A program made the translations under genes and the position numbers. A stretch of 58,135 nt of DNA from Rhizobium sp. (GTDB lineage Bacteria; Pseudomonadota; Gammaproteobacteria; Burkholderiales; Thiobacillaceae). The first letter of the stretch is position 1. Every line of letters begins with the position of its first letter. The stretch is taken from the NCBI GenBank assembly GCA_019459285.1, contig JAIBEL010000040.1:1-58135 (forward strand). Direction: 5' to 3'. Below, in pieces: positions 58,062 through 58,135 of the stretch. The notes beneath the pieces were generated by a model, which was given only the letters and a program-made list of their open reading frames with translations, was not told the DNA's origin and did not search any database.

Positions 58062-58135
58062 TTGCAGGAAAGTGATGGGCGGCCGACCCCCCGGGGCATA
58101 TTGGGGTGAGGGGCCCCAGAGCAAAAGAAGGAACG
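58062..58135. other. Downstream of nirK, window end
   Basis: The 74 bases after nirK contain G/C blocks (including GGGGCCCC) with no T-run, so no convincing terminator. The last bases, AGAAGGAACG, resemble a ribosome binding site, so another gene may begin just past the window. Confidence 0.3.

Noticed and set aside
58080..58125. Rho-independent terminator after nirK
   Set aside because: G/C blocks can pair but there is no T-run, and the window ends before it can be judged.

Overview
The window is a GC-rich, densely packed bacterial chromosome segment holding about 61 protein genes and no rRNA, tRNA, CRISPR array or insertion sequence that I can see. Gene content and order (leuS-lptE-holA-proA-nadD-rsfS-rlmH-maf-rng; pilT/pilU divergent from yggS-proC-yggT; the Acidithiobacillus-type gshA with gshB; an EI-HPr-EIIA(Man) set without a sugar permease; grxC-trxC-secB-gpsA) point to a betaproteobacterium. 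The nirK cluster at the right end has the Nitrosomonas-type arrangement, so a relative of the Nitrosomonadales (ammonia, sulfur or iron oxidisers) is likely, but the sequence alone does not fix the genus.

Left third (1-17123): a partial GlcG/HbpS-like secreted protein and a TraB/GumN protein on the minus strand; then a plus-strand housekeeping run from leuS to a 3-methyladenine glycosylase. Two copies of a heptad-based palindromic repeat (unit TGAGCGG) lie at 6955-7035 and 10718-10788; the first encodes the start and N-terminus of NadD, and the second supplies the stop codon of RNase G. LeuRS carries an AT-richer inserted patch near the end of its editing domain. A minus-strand operon for a branched-chain amino acid/amide-type ABC transporter follows (binding protein, LivH, a fused LivM-LivG, LivF), with a TauE/SafE permease at its end.

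Middle (17298-46165): xth, a DUF4124-glutaredoxin protein, prlC, a gamma-carbonic-anhydrase-like protein, two TlpA-like thioredoxins, ettA, slyX, hemJ, an RlmL-like methyltransferase, the pilT/pilU retraction ATPases, yggS-proC-yggT-yggU with an overlapping dynamin-like GTPase, and a tightly overlapping minus-strand operon gshA-gshB-GNAT-apbE-EIIA(Man)-ptsH-ptsI. Next come trmL, a PAS-containing chemoreceptor behind a sigma-28-like promoter, and a 1215-residue PAS-GAF-GGDEF-EAL protein.

Right end (46368-58135): gpsA, an SH3 protein, secB, trxC, grxC, a membrane rhodanese, a DUF2892 protein, an RND efflux pump with its adaptor, and an NsrR-type iron-sulfur repressor. Divergent from nsrR is ncgA-ncgB-ncgC-nirK (two-domain copper oxidase, diheme and monoheme cytochromes c, copper nitrite reductase). 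Its promoter is overlaid by a 9-5-9 inverted repeat of NsrR type, so nitrite reduction is probably induced by nitric oxide. The most interesting signals are this promoter/operator, an 11-bp hairpin that buries the trxC ribosome binding site, the repeat-derived NadD start, and the LeuRS patch.
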